Below, piece after piece: positions 46,234 through 54,468 of a DNA stretch of 64,000 bases. The DNA comes from Agrobacterium tumefaciens (lineage in GTDB: Bacteria; Pseudomonadota; Alphaproteobacteria; Rhizobiales; Rhizobiaceae). The notes under the pieces are model-generated. The model had not been told where the DNA came from. It saw only the letters and a program-made list of their open reading frames with translations, and did not search any database. The position numbers and the translations under genes are program-made. How positions within the stretch are numbered: the stretch's first letter is position 1; every line of letters starts with the position of its first letter. The stretch lies in NCBI RefSeq assembly GCF_009649785.1, contig NZ_WJOK01000006.1, positions 186,001 to 250,000 on the forward strand. The letters are read 5' to 3'.

Positions 46234-49019
46234 GAGTGGCCGCGATGGTCACACCCTCCGCGACGAATACTAAAAATCCCGGCGCGCCAGTCGCGCGGTT
46301 GACGGATGTACGGCTGGCGTTTGGCAGCACGGTTGCGCTTGCCGATATATCGGTCGAAATTCCCGCCGGACGGATGATCGGCCTTATCGGGCCTGACGGT
46401 GTCGGCAAGTCCAGCCTCCTCTCTCTGGTTTCCGGCGCCCGGGCCATACAGAAAGGCAAGGTGGAGGTCCTCGGCGGCGATATGTCCGATCCGCGCCACC
46501 GCGAGGATACTTGCCCGCGCATCGCCTATATGCCGCAGGGCCTCGGCAAGAACCTCTATCCAACCCTCTCGGTCTTCGAAAATATCGACTTTTTTGGCAG
46601 GCTGTTCGGGCAGGACGGCAGGGAGAGAAAGGCACGCATTGCCGAGTTGCTGAAGAGCACCGGCCTTGAACCTTTTGCCGACCGGCCGGCAATGAAGCTT
46701 TCCGGCGGCATGAAGCAGAAGCTCGGGCTCTGCTGTGCGCTGATCCACGATCCTGACCTGCTCATTCTCGATGAGCCGACGACGGGTGTCGATCCGCTGT
46801 CGCGCCGGCAATTCTGGGAGCTGATCGATTCCATCCGCGCCGGTCGTCCGGGTATGAGCGTGATTGTCGCTACGGCCTATATGGAAGAGGCCGCCGGTTT
46901 CGACTGGCTGGTCGCCATGGATGGCGGCAAAATTCTTGCCACCGGCTCGCCCACCGAGTTGCTCTACCGCACCTCCGCCGCCAATCTCGATGCAGCCTTC
47001 ATCGCGCTTCTTCCGGAAGAAAAGCGTAAGGGTTACCACGAGGTGAATATCGCGCCGCGCACGGTGACCGGCGAGGGCGATTATGCCATTGAGGCCTCGC
47101 ATCTGAGCATGCGTTTCGGTGATTTTACCGCCGTCGACAATGTCAGCTTCAAAATTCCGTGTGGCGAGATTTTCGGTTTTCTCGGCTCGAACGGCTGCGG
47201 GAAATCCACCACCATGAAGATGCTGACCGGTCTTCTGGCCGCCAGTGAAGGCGAGGCGAAGCTATTCGGCCACGAGGTGGATGCCAGCGACATGGCGATC
47301 CGCCACCGCGTCGGCTACATGAGCCAGGCCTTTTCGCTCTATTCCGAACTCACGGTGCGACAGACCCTCGATCTTCACGCGCGGCTGTTCAAGCTGCCGG
47401 AAGCGACCATTCAGCCGCGCATCGCCGAGATGGCAGAGCGCTTTGATCTCGGCACGGTCATGGACACGCTGCCGGACGACCTACCGCTCGGCATCCGGCA
47501 AAGACTGTCGCTTGCGGTGGCGATGATCCATTCTCCTGACATTCTCATCCTCGATGAGCCGACCTCAGGCGTCGATCCCGTGGCGCGGGACGGGTTCTGG
47601 CAAATCCTAGCCGATCTCTCCCGCAACGATAATGTCACCATCTTCATCTCCACCCATTTCATGAATGAGGCGGAGCGTTGCGATCGGATTTCGCTGATGC
47701 ATGCCGGCAAGGTGTTGATAAGCGATACGCCTGACGCGATCACCAAAAGCCGTAATGCCGCAACGCTGGAAGAGGCTTTCGTCGCCTATCTCGAGGATGC
47801 CTCGGGTGTCAAAAAGGCGGAACCTTCAATAGCGCCCGCTCCGGCAACGGAGGTGGTCCCGACGCAGCATGTTGCACCAGCCCGCAAACGGTTTTTCGAT
47901 GTCAGGCGCATGTTCAGCTATACGCGCCGCGAGGCGCTGGAACTGCAACGCGATCCCATTCGCGGCACTTTAGCGGTTCTTGGCAGTGTCATCCTGATGT
48001 TCGTGATCGGATACGGCATCAATCTCGATGTTGAGGACCTGACCTTCGCGGTACTGGACCGCGACGATTCCACCATCAGCCGCGATTATGTGCTCGATAT
48101 AGCCGGTTCCCGTTACTTCATCGAGAAAATGCCGATCCGCGACTATGCGGATATGGACCGGCGCATGCGTGACGGGGAACTCAGCCTTTCCATTGAAATT
48201 CCACCCGGTTTCGGCCGCGATGTGCTGCGCGGCAAGACGGTGGAGGTCGGCGCTTGGATCGATGGCGCCATGCCGCAACGGGCAGAAACCGTGCGCGGTT
48301 ACGTGCAGGGCATGCACCAGACATGGTTGGCGCGCAAGGCGAGCGAAATCTATGGCAATGCAGCGACGCAAAGCAGCTTCAGCATCGAAACGCGCTATCG
48401 TTACAACCCCGATGTCAAGAGCCTCGTCGCCATGGTGCCGGCGGTCATTCCGCTGCTGCTGATGCTCATTCCCGCCATGCTGGCGGCGCTCAGCGTCGTT
48501 CGGGAAAAAGAACTTGGCTCGATCGTCAATCTTTACGTGACGCCGACCACGCGGCTGGAATTCCTGATCGGCAAACAGCTTCCTTATGTGGCGCTCGGCA
48601 TGCTCAATTTCCTGCTCTTGACGGCATTTGCGATCTTCATCTTCCGGGTGCCGTTTACCGGGAGTTATCTCGCTTACGCGACGGGCGCTTTACTCTTCGT
48701 CATCATCGCCACATCCATCGGGCTCGTCATGTCTTCCTTCATGAAGAGCCAGATCGCGGCGATCTTCGGCACGGCCCTGTTGACGCTCATTCCGGCCACA
48801 CAATACTCGGGCATGATCGATCCCGTTTCGTCGCTGCAGGGGGCGGGGGCCTTTATCGGCAATATCTATCCCGCCACCTATTTCATGACGATCTCACGCG
48901 GCACCTTCTCCAAGGGGCTGGATTTCGACGGTCTTTCGGGTTCCTTTCTGCCGCTTCTCATCGCCATTCCGCTGCTGCTCATCGCTGGTGCTACTCTTTT
49001 GAGGAAACAGGCGTCATGA
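46230..49019 (+). CDS. RbbA-like fused ABC transporter: two ATPase domains plus ABC-2 permease (929 aa)
   Basis: ATPase 1 (about 20-265): Walker [10 protein letters not shown] at 54-62, [20 protein letters not shown]. ATPase 2 (about 285-530): GSNGCGKST near 320, Walker [13 protein letters not shown]; its signature loop is changed to [10 protein letters not shown], lacking the usual LSGG. The C-terminal 380 residues form an ABC-2 membrane domain with a periplasmic domain after the first helix and a block of five helices at the end. Same architecture as RbbA (YhiH). It functions with the HlyD protein and the next permease, probably exporting drugs or lipophilic compounds. Start GTG 46230 or ATG 46245. 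Confidence 0.92.
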   Translation: MRVAAMVTPSATNTKNPGAPVARLTDVRLAFGSTVALADISVEIPAGRMIGLIGPDGVGKSSLLSLVSGARAIQKGKVEVLGGDMSDPRHREDTCPRIAYMPQGLGKNLYPTLSVFENIDFFGRLFGQDGRERKARIAELLKSTGLEPFADRPAMKLSGGMKQKLGLCCALIHDPDLLILDEPTTGVDPLSRRQFWELIDSIRAGRPGMSVIVATAYMEEAAGFDWLVAMDGGKILATGSPTELLYRTSAANLDAAFIALLPEEKRKGYHEVNIAPRTVTGEGDYAIEASHLSMRFGDFTAVDNVSFKIPCGEIFGFLGSNGCGKSTTMKMLTGLLAASEGEAKLFGHEVDASDMAIRHRVGYMSQAFSLYSELTVRQTLDLHARLFKLPEATIQPRIAEMAERFDLGTVMDTLPDDLPLGIRQRLSLAVAMIHSPDILILDEPTSGVDPVARDGFWQILADLSRNDNVTIFISTHFMNEAERCDRISLMHAGKVLISDTPDAITKSRNAATLEEAFVAYLEDASGVKKAEPSIAPAPATEVVPTQHVAPARKRFFDVRRMFSYTRREALELQRDPIRGTLAVLGSVILMFVIGYGINLDVEDLTFAVLDRDDSTISRDYVLDIAGSRYFIEKMPIRDYADMDRRMRDGELSLSIEIPPGFGRDVLRGKTVEVGAWIDGAMPQRAETVRGYVQGMHQTWLARKASEIYGNAATQSSFSIETRYRYNPDVKSLVAMVPAVIPLLLMLIPAMLAALSVVREKELGSIVNLYVTPTTRLEFLIGKQLPYVALGMLNFLLLTAFAIFIFRVPFTGSYLAYATGALLFVIIATSIGLVMSSFMKSQIAAIFGTALLTLIPATQYSGMIDPVSSLQGAGAFIGNIYPATYFMTISRGTFSKGLDFDGLSGSFLPLLIAIPLLLIAGATLLRKQAS

Positions 49020-50134
49020 GTTTGTTTTCATCCAACATCTTCCAGCTCGGCATCAAGGAACTGCGCGGGCTTGCGCGTGATGGCATGTTGTTGCTGCTGA
49101 TCGTTTACGCTTTCACGCTGCAAATCTACACCGGTTCCAGCGCGTTGCCCGAAACCCTAAACAACGCCGCCATCGCCATTGTTGATGAGGATCAGTCGCC
49201 GCTTTCCGGTCGCATCAGCACGGCGTTTTATCCGCCCTATTTCGCGCCGCCGAAGCAGATTTCCATTGCTGAAATGGACAAGCGCATGGATGCAGGGCTC
49301 GACACCTTCGCGCTCAACATTCCGCCGGATTTCCAGCGTCAGCTAATGGCCGGGCAGCACCCTGCCATCCAGCTCAATATCGATGCCACCCGCATGAGCC
49401 AGGCCTTCAGCGGCGGCGGTTACGTGCAGAACATCGTGACGAGCGAAGTTGAGGAATATGTCAACCGCTATCGCGGCGCGACGACGGTGCCAGTCGATCT
49501 GACGCTGCGTTCTCGTTTCAACCCTGAACTGGACAAATCCTGGTTCGGCTCGATCAACAATATCATCACCGCCATCACCATGCTGTCGATCGTGCTGACG
49601 GGCGCGGCGCTCATTCGCGAGCGTGAACATGGAACGGTCGAGCATCTGCTGGTCATGCCGGTCACGCCGCTGGAAATCATGCTCAGCAAGGTCTGGTCCA
49701 TGGGCCTTGTCGTGTTGGTGGCCTCGGCATTTTCCCTTTTCGTTGTCGTCAAGGGGCTGCTCGCTATTCCCATCGAAGGCTCGCTCTCCCTTTTCCTACT
49801 TGGAACGGCGTTGCAGCTCTTTGCGATGACCTCGATGGGTATTTTCCTGGCAACAGTGGCGGGTTCCATGCCGCAATTCGGCATGTTGCTGATCTTGTTC
49901 CTGCTGCCGCTGCAGGTGCTGTCCGGCGCCATGACGCCGCGCGAAAGCATGCCGGATATCATCCAGTACCTCATGCTGCTCGCACCCAACACTCATTTCG
50001 TAATTCTGGCGCAATCGGTGCTTTTCAGGGGGGCGGGGCTGGATGTGGTCTGGCCGCAATTGCTGGCGCTGCTTGCGATAGGCTCTGCACTCTTCATTTT
50101 TGCGCTTCGCCGCTTCCGGCGGTTCCTGCGCTGA
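49016..50134 (+). CDS. ABC-2 type permease, YhhJ-like (372 aa)
   Basis: [22 protein letters not shown]1 about 25-42, a periplasmic domain to about 175, then five helices with [20 protein letters not shown] and [18 protein letters not shown]. The ATGA overlap couples it to the RbbA-like gene; the larger frame from 48254 is a shadow of that gene. Forms the second membrane half of the exporter. Confidence 0.93.
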   Translation: MSLFSSNIFQLGIKELRGLARDGMLLLLIVYAFTLQIYTGSSALPETLNNAAIAIVDEDQSPLSGRISTAFYPPYFAPPKQISIAEMDKRMDAGLDTFALNIPPDFQRQLMAGQHPAIQLNIDATRMSQAFSGGGYVQNIVTSEVEEYVNRYRGATTVPVDLTLRSRFNPELDKSWFGSINNIITAITMLSIVLTGAALIREREHGTVEHLLVMPVTPLEIMLSKVWSMGLVVLVASAFSLFVVVKGLLAIPIEGSLSLFLLGTALQLFAMTSMGIFLATVAGSMPQFGMLLILFLLPLQVLSGAMTPRESMPDIIQYLMLLAPNTHFVILAQSVLFRGAGLDVVWPQLLALLAIGSALFIFALRRFRRFLR

Positions 50135-50269
50135 CCGGCGGACATTAGCCCGTTTTCCAGCATTTGCGAACGAGTTGAATTAATTGTGTTCGGTAACGGT
50201 ATGTTCGCCCTCCGGGAATATGCCTATGAGGACGGTTGGGTAAAAGAGGGCTTTGTTGAGGAGTAGCAA

Positions 50270-50872
50270 ATGAATATCGCAGGACGTCTGTCACTCACGG
50301 CCATGATCGCACTGGCCACGACACCATCCCTCGCATCGGAGGATATGGCTTCGCAGACGAGTGAAGCGATATTTGGTTTCGGTGGTGTTTTAACGAAAGA
50401 AGACATGTTGAAAAGCGCAGCACTCATTCCGGTCGACTATGAGAAGAACGCCATTCAGGGTGGCGGTTATCAGTTCTATCCCTATCGCATCGGCAATGTG
50501 AAACTGGGCGGTGAAATCGGCGTTGCCGTCAGGTTTGGCAAGGGTTTCACCGGTGAAGTCTGGGCGGGGCCTGTCGCGCGTTATGACAAGATCAGGCTCG
50601 GGGAACGGTTGTTCGTTTCGCCGAGTTTCACGGCGGGTCTGAGCCTCGTCTCGGATGCGCAGCCGGGGCGGGAGCGGCAAGAAGAAATCAAGGACAACGG
50701 CAACGCCAATGTCCTGTTTTACCTCGGCCCGGAAATCAACGTTTCCTTCAGCGAAGAATCCTCGACGGAGTTCTTCTGGCGGCTTCACCACCGTTCCGGC
50801 GGCGGCAAGACGCTGGGCAATATGAAGGGCGCGACGAATGCCAATGTGTTTGGCGTTCGCTACAAGTTCTGA
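50270..50872 (+). CDS. Outer-membrane beta-barrel protein, PagL-like acyloxyacyl hydrolase candidate (200 aa)
   Basis: Signal peptide MNIAGRLSLTAMIALATTPS ending LASED, then alternating beta-strand pattern and a C-terminal aromatic residue (FGVRYKF) as in outer-membrane barrels. Near the C-terminus LHHRSGGGKTLGNM recalls the His-x-Ser active site of PagL lipid A 3-O-deacylases, and size fits that family. The remaining similarity is weak, so the catalytic role is tentative. It follows the exporter operon after 135 bp with its own ribosome site (TTGAGGAG) and is probably a separate unit. Confidence 0.55.
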   Translation: MNIAGRLSLTAMIALATTPSLASEDMASQTSEAIFGFGGVLTKEDMLKSAALIPVDYEKNAIQGGGYQFYPYRIGNVKLGGEIGVAVRFGKGFTGEVWAGPVARYDKIRLGERLFVSPSFTAGLSLVSDAQPGRERQEEIKDNGNANVLFYLGPEINVSFSEESSTEFFWRLHHRSGGGKTLGNMKGATNANVFGVRYKF

Positions 50873-51086
50873 CGACGTGGTGCCGGTAGCGGCCTCCGAT
50901 ATGACTGAATTTACGCCATACTTCTGTTTTTCCGCGCCCCTCGGAGGATGACCCTTGCATTCAGCGCATGGGTGGCCTGCCTTATTCTGTCTGTTCTTTG
51001 GTCCCGACAAGGCGCATATAAGGGACATCAAAGGACGCCGGAACGAAACGTTACTGACGTCGCCAACACCTTGAAAGGGTAATGTC

Positions 51087-51233
51087 ATGAACGTAGCACG
51101 CAGCTTTAATAACTGGCGCAAGTATCGTCAGACCGTCAACGAACTGGGCCGCATGAGCAGCCGCGAACTGCACGATCTCGGTATCGACCGTAGCCAGATC
51201 AACAGCGTCGCCCGCGCCGCCGTCGGCAAGTAA
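51087..51233 (+). CDS. DUF1127 small protein (48 aa)
   Basis: MNVARSFNNWRKYRQTVNEL, then GRMSSRELHDLGIDRSQINS and a short tail. This is the DUF1127/YjiS pattern: an Arg-rich helix and L-x-x-L-G-I-x-R-x-x-I. AAAGGGTAA precedes the ATG. Members in alphaproteobacteria bind RNA or act in phosphate and stress responses, and in Rhodobacter one is co-encoded with CCUCCUCCC small RNAs, exactly the arrangement seen here. A strong terminator follows at 51263-51285. Confidence 0.92.
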   Translation: MNVARSFNNWRKYRQTVNELGRMSSRELHDLGIDRSQINSVARAAVGK

Positions 51234-51262
51234 TCAGGCGCTATTGCCGCTTTTGAATGACT

Positions 51263-51285
51263 AAACGCCCGCTTCGCGGGCGTTT
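51263..51285 (+). terminator. Terminator after the DUF1127 gene
   Basis: Perfect 10-bp stem AAACGCCCGC/GCGGGCGTTT with a 3-nt loop, followed by more T residues. Confidence 0.9.
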
Positions 51286-51454
51286 TTGTTTTTGGCGAAC
51301 CGTCGACGCTTGTGTCTCCCACGGGGCATGGTGTGCAAAGGCGCAAATCAAGCCGTTGCATCGATGTTTCGGTTTGGAAAAATCGCCATGCGTTTGATGC
51401 ATGTCTGAGGTGCAAGCTTGTGTCTGTGAAATGCAGAAAAAAATGATATCTTCA

Positions 51455-51620
51455 AATCATCGAAACGGATGTACCTCCTCCCACATCCTTTCGGTAATGC
51501 GGGTGATCCTACTCCTCCTCCCAAGGATTACCCCGGGGACAGCGGTTTCTTCCTCCCATATCGCTGTTCAATCTTTCAAAAAGCCTGCCGCACCTCCTCC
51601 CGCGGCAGGCTTTTTTGTTT
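51455..51620 (+). ncRNA. Trans-acting small RNA with three CCUCCUCCC hairpin loops (alpha-r14/cuckoo type)
   Basis: Three successive hairpins each display the anti-Shine-Dalgarno motif CCTCCTCCC in the loop: 51474-51482 (stem GGATGT/ACATCC), 51514-51522 (stem GTGATCCT/AGGATTAC) and 51593-51601. The last sits in an intrinsic terminator with a 14-bp stem (51578-51591 with 51602-51615) and T-run. A fourth partial motif is at 51552-51557. This is the architecture of the alpha-r14 (NfeR1) RNAs of rhizobia and the CcsR/cuckoo RNAs of Rhodobacter, which pair with ribosome sites of transporter mRNAs. A CTTG at 51417-51420 may be a -35 element. Exact 5' end uncertain; it lies downstream of a DUF1127 gene as in known cuckoo loci. 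Confidence 0.85.
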
Positions 51621-51674
51621 TCAGCGCCGGGCGCCGTTTTCAGGCAACCCGCTTTTCATCTCCACGAGAATGGT

Positions 51675-52118
51675 TCAGTCGAAAGCCATCATACCGATGG
51701 GCGTAACGGCACGCGTGCCCGCGCGCTTGGCAAGTGCGTAGGAAAGGCACTGTTCCACGGCGTCCTGCGGCACAGGTTTTACGATAACGCCTGCGCCGAT
51801 ACCCAGATTGACCACCACTTCCGGATTTGCCGTCATGAAGATCACCACGACGCCGTGGTCCTGCGAAAGCCGCCTCCCGATCTCCGGGCCGGTCTGGCCG
51901 TCGGCGAGATTGACGTCGACAAAGGCAATATCTGCGCGGCTGCCGAGTGCCACGGCCTGATCCAGCCGGTTGGCGATGCCGATGACGTCAGCTTCCTCTT
52001 CCGCCTGCATAATGGAATCTTCGATATCCATGGCGATGAGAAATTCGTCCTCCACGATCAGCACACGCGGTTGTTCCGTGCGGAAACCCGGTTCGTTTTG
52101 CAGGATGTATGCGGACAT
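51675..52118 (-). CDS. Single-domain response regulator (147 aa)
   Basis: A receiver domain only: acidic pair in VLIVEDEFLIAMDIE, phospho-acceptor Asp in IAFVDVNLADGQTG, Thr in VVIFMTANP and Lys in GVIVKPVPQ. About 17 residues precede the domain, and there is no output domain. GGAGGCAG lies 7 nt before the ATG. Such receivers often act in phosphorelays of the general stress response; a GGAAC-N16-TGTT promoter lies 44 bp upstream. It converges with the small RNA terminator. Confidence 0.92.
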   Translation of the reverse strand: MSAYILQNEPGFRTEQPRVLIVEDEFLIAMDIEDSIMQAEEEADVIGIANRLDQAVALGSRADIAFVDVNLADGQTGPEIGRRLSQDHGVVVIFMTANPEVVVNLGIGAGVIVKPVPQDAVEQCLSYALAKRAGTRAVTPIGMMAFD

Positions 52119-52496
52119 ATGACTGCCTCCATTCCATGCGCTTTAGCGCGGTCGGAAGGCAAACACCTGCCGAAGCAACTCGTTCCAAAGTGAGATAAAC
52201 ATGGTGAATACAGTGTAAACGGACCGGCTTTTCGGCTATCACCTCTAGATAGCGAAGCAGTTGATTCGGTTTGGTTTTCATCCGGGGAAGGGGTCGGAGA
52301 CAGTCGCCGTAGCGCATCTTTCGCCCCTGGAGCACAAGCCTTTAGCCGCAAGCGGGGCAAAGGCTTGCATGCAAATTCAAAGCGTTACAGCGTCCTTCAC
52401 GCGCCAGGAAGGACATGCAGGAACGTTGCCGATCATTCGCGTGCCGCGGTTAAAAAACGGCGCGAGACCCTATGAGTTTAGAAAGAGAATAAGACG
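52119..52496. other. Divergent promoter region between the receiver gene and ftsZ paralogue (378 bp)
   Basis: Apart from the stress-type promoter at 52162-52186 I see no gene. Open frames here (such as 52261-52500) lack ribosome sites. A GGAAC at 52420-52424 is followed 15 bp later by CGTG, a poor match to a stress promoter for ftsZ. Confidence 0.6.
52162..52186 (-). promoter_or_regulatory. Probable EcfG-type promoter for the single-domain response regulator
   Basis: On the minus strand GGAAC (52186-52182), 16 bp, TGTT (52165-52162); one mismatch from GGAAC-N16-CGTT. Transcription would start shortly before the receiver gene at 52118. Confidence 0.5.
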
Positions 52497-53459
52497 ATGA
52501 CCCAGTCTCCGCGCGCTCCAATCGCCCGCAATACGCCCAATATCGCTGTTATCGGCGTCGGTGGCGGCGGCGGAAACGCGATCAACAACATGATCGACGA
52601 GGGCATCGGCGGCGTTGATTTCATCGCCGCCAACACGGATGCGCAGGCGCTGAAGAAAACCAACGCGCCAAGGCTCGTGCAACTCAGCTCCGAACTTACA
52701 GGCGGGCTGGGTGCCGGGGCTGATCCGGAGGTTGGCCGGCAGGCGGCAATCGATTCGCTTGACGAGATCATGGATCACCTCAACGGTTACGACATGTGCT
52801 TCATCACCGCCGGTATGGGCGGCGGTACCGGCACCGGTGCTGCGCCCGTCATCGCGGAAGCGTGCCGTGCGAAGAACATCTTGACCGTCGGTGTCGTCAC
52901 CCTGCCGTTCAGCTTCGAGGGCGCGCGCCGCATGCGTGCTGCCGAATATGGTTTCGCCAATCTGCTTAATACCGCCGATACCGTCATCGTCATTCCCAAC
53001 CAGAACCTGCTGCGTATTGCGGATGCCGGCACGACCTTTGAAAGTGCCCTGAAGACGGCGGACAAGGTCCTGTCCCTCGGCGTGCGCTGCATTACCGATC
53101 TCATCCTGCGCGAAGGCCTGGTCAATCTCGACTTCGCCGATGTGCGTTACGTCATGAAGAATGGCGGACGCGCGCTTATGGGCACGGCGCAGGCCAAGGG
53201 TCCAAAACGCGCTTCGGAAGCGGCAGCCGCCGCCATCGCCAACCCGCTGCTCGGCGAACCGTCGCTGAAGGAGGCACGCGGCGCACTTGTGTCGATTTCC
53301 GGCGGTAACGACCTGACGCTTTACGAGATCGACGAGGCGATGACGCTTGTGCGCGAGGCAGTCAGCGAAGAGACCGATGTGGTGATGGGCGCGTCCTTCG
53401 ATCCGACGCTGGACGGCGCTTTCAAGATTTCCGTCGTGGCCACCGGCCTGCGTAACTGA
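52497..53459 (+). CDS. ftsZ: Truncated FtsZ paralogue lacking the C-terminal tail (320 aa)
   Basis: It contains the complete tubulin-like GTPase core: GVGGGGGNAINNM, GGGTGTGAAPV (GTP-binding signature), and the T7 synergy loop in NLDFADVRYVM. The protein ends after GAFKISVVATGLRN, where the core ends. The disordered linker and the conserved C-terminal peptide that binds FtsA, ZipA-like proteins and MinC are missing. Rhizobia carry such short FtsZ copies beside a full-length one in the dcw cluster; from memory A. tumefaciens has one on the linear chromosome (FtsZ1). It cannot tether to the membrane by itself and is isolated from division genes. A hairpin terminator follows. Confidence 0.93.
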   Translation: MTQSPRAPIARNTPNIAVIGVGGGGGNAINNMIDEGIGGVDFIAANTDAQALKKTNAPRLVQLSSELTGGLGAGADPEVGRQAAIDSLDEIMDHLNGYDMCFITAGMGGGTGTGAAPVIAEACRAKNILTVGVVTLPFSFEGARRMRAAEYGFANLLNTADTVIVIPNQNLLRIADAGTTFESALKTADKVLSLGVRCITDLILREGLVNLDFADVRYVMKNGGRALMGTAQAKGPKRASEAAAAAIANPLLGEPSLKEARGALVSISGGNDLTLYEIDEAMTLVREAVSEETDVVMGASFDPTLDGAFKISVVATGLRN

Positions 53460-53519
53460 GGTCCCTACCTCGAAGCGGTGCTTTGTAAAAAAGCAGCGAT
53501 GTCACAAATTGAATTATTG

Positions 53520-53550
53520 AAGCCGTCGCGGGTAATTTTCGTGACGGCTT
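53520..53550 (+). terminator. Terminator after the ftsZ paralogue
   Basis: AAGCCGTC (53520-53527) pairs exactly with GACGGCTT (53543-53550), followed by TTTG and further T residues; the 15-nt loop can extend the stem by two or three pairs. Confidence 0.75.
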
Positions 53551-53638
53551 TTTGTTGTTTTTGAACAATTATTCCGCCATTCGAGGGGCAGGTGCTGCAA
53601 CGCGGCGTTGTTATGGAAAAAATATAATAGTACTCTTT

Positions 53639-53648
53639 ATGTCGACAA
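53639..53648. promoter_or_regulatory. GntR operator candidate upstream of its own gene
   Basis: ATGTCGACAA, one base from the perfect palindrome TTGTCGACAA found at 54373-54382. It lies 14 bp before the GntR start codon, consistent with autorepression. Confidence 0.5.
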
Positions 53649-53661
53649 GAGGGATTTGGTT

Positions 53662-54360
53662 ATGACGGATATAATTGCTTCTGCCGAGCGTAAGCGTGGC
53701 TCCGGCGTGAAGATGGTCTACGATCTGCTGCGCGACGAGATTCTCGATCTGGTTCTGCCACCGGGTAGTCCAATCGATGAGGTGCAGCTTGCCGAGCGGT
53801 TCAAGATGTCGCGCACGCCCATTCGCGAAGCGCTGGTGCGGCTCTCGGGCGAGGGGCTGATCGATACGCTGCCGAACCGTTCGACCATGGTGTCGAACAT
53901 CGATTTCCTCAATATGCATACCTATTTCGATGCGCTGGTGCTGATGTACCGGGTGACGACCCAGCTTGCTGCCCAATATCACCGTCCGGAAGATCTGGCC
54001 GGCATCCGCGCCCATAATGCGGAATTTGCCATTGCGGTGGAAGAGCAAGACGCGCTGGCGATGATTTCCACCAATGCGGCCCTGCACCTTTCCATCGCCG
54101 AAGCCGGGCGCAACCCCTATTTCACCAGTCTGTTCAAGCGTCTGCTGGATGAGGGACGGCGCATCTTGCGGCTGTATTACCAGTCCTATGATGATCGCCT
54201 GCCGAAACGTTTCGTCGACGATCACGATGCGATCATAGCGGCGATCGCCGCGCGCGACACTGTTCTGTCCGAGAAACTGGCCCGCGAGCATGCCGAACAG
54301 ATCGTGCAGCAGGTGCAGAAACTACTGGTGCGCAATGAGCGGCTGGAAATAAATCTGTAG
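53662..54360 (+). CDS. GntR-family (FCD subfamily) regulator of hydroxyproline-type catabolism (232 aa)
   Basis: N-terminal winged HTH (PGSPIDEVQLAERFKMSRTP, IREALVRLSGEGLI) and an all-helical FCD ligand domain with metal ligands expected in the H-x-x-F/H-x-x-I pattern (NAALHLSIAEAGRN, DHDAIIAAIAARD). The start MTDIIASAERK follows AAGAGGG; the longer frame to 53608 is rejected. It is immediately upstream of the DapA-family gene. TTGT-N2-ACAA-type sites stand before itself, the deaminase gene and the reductase/transporter divergon, so it probably controls the regulon. Confidence 0.9.
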   Translation: MTDIIASAERKRGSGVKMVYDLLRDEILDLVLPPGSPIDEVQLAERFKMSRTPIREALVRLSGEGLIDTLPNRSTMVSNIDFLNMHTYFDALVLMYRVTTQLAAQYHRPEDLAGIRAHNAEFAIAVEEQDALAMISTNAALHLSIAEAGRNPYFTSLFKRLLDEGRRILRLYYQSYDDRLPKRFVDDHDAIIAAIAARDTVLSEKLAREHAEQIVQQVQKLLVRNERLEINL

Positions 54361-54372
54361 CTTGTCGATTTC

Positions 54373-54382
54373 TTGTCGACAA
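54373..54382. promoter_or_regulatory. GntR operator candidate before the DapA-family gene
   Basis: Perfect palindrome TTGTCGACAA, with a half-site TTGTCGA at 54362-54368 and the inverted pair TACAA-GA-TTGTA at 54389-54400 close by. Confidence 0.55.
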
Positions 54383-54468
54383 ATAAAATACAAGATTGTA
54401 ATGTCCTTGTTGAAAGGGTGGCGCGAAGGTGCGTCCATTCCCGAAAAACTGTCCCTTAGGAGCTAGTA

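Noticed and set aside
48254-49015. N-terminal extension of the YhhJ-like permease
   Set aside because: Lies wholly inside the RbbA-like gene in another frame, Arg/His-rich; true start is the ATGA overlap at 49016.
51471-51603. The CCTCCTCCC copies as a direct-repeat or CRISPR-like array
   Set aside because: Only three full copies with unequal spacing (40 and 79 bp), each in the loop of its own hairpin; best explained as a small RNA.
51401-51706. 101-codon open frame over the small RNA
   Set aside because: Covers the three hairpins and terminator of the RNA; no ribosome site, and the product is a readout of the CCTCCTCCC repeats.
52420-52443. GGAAC-N15-CGTG as an EcfG promoter for the ftsZ paralogue
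   Set aside because: Spacing one short and the -10 element has a mismatch; too weak to report as a feature.
52261-52500. 79-codon frame before the ftsZ paralogue
   Set aside because: No ribosome site; ends over the ftsZ start; low-complexity product.
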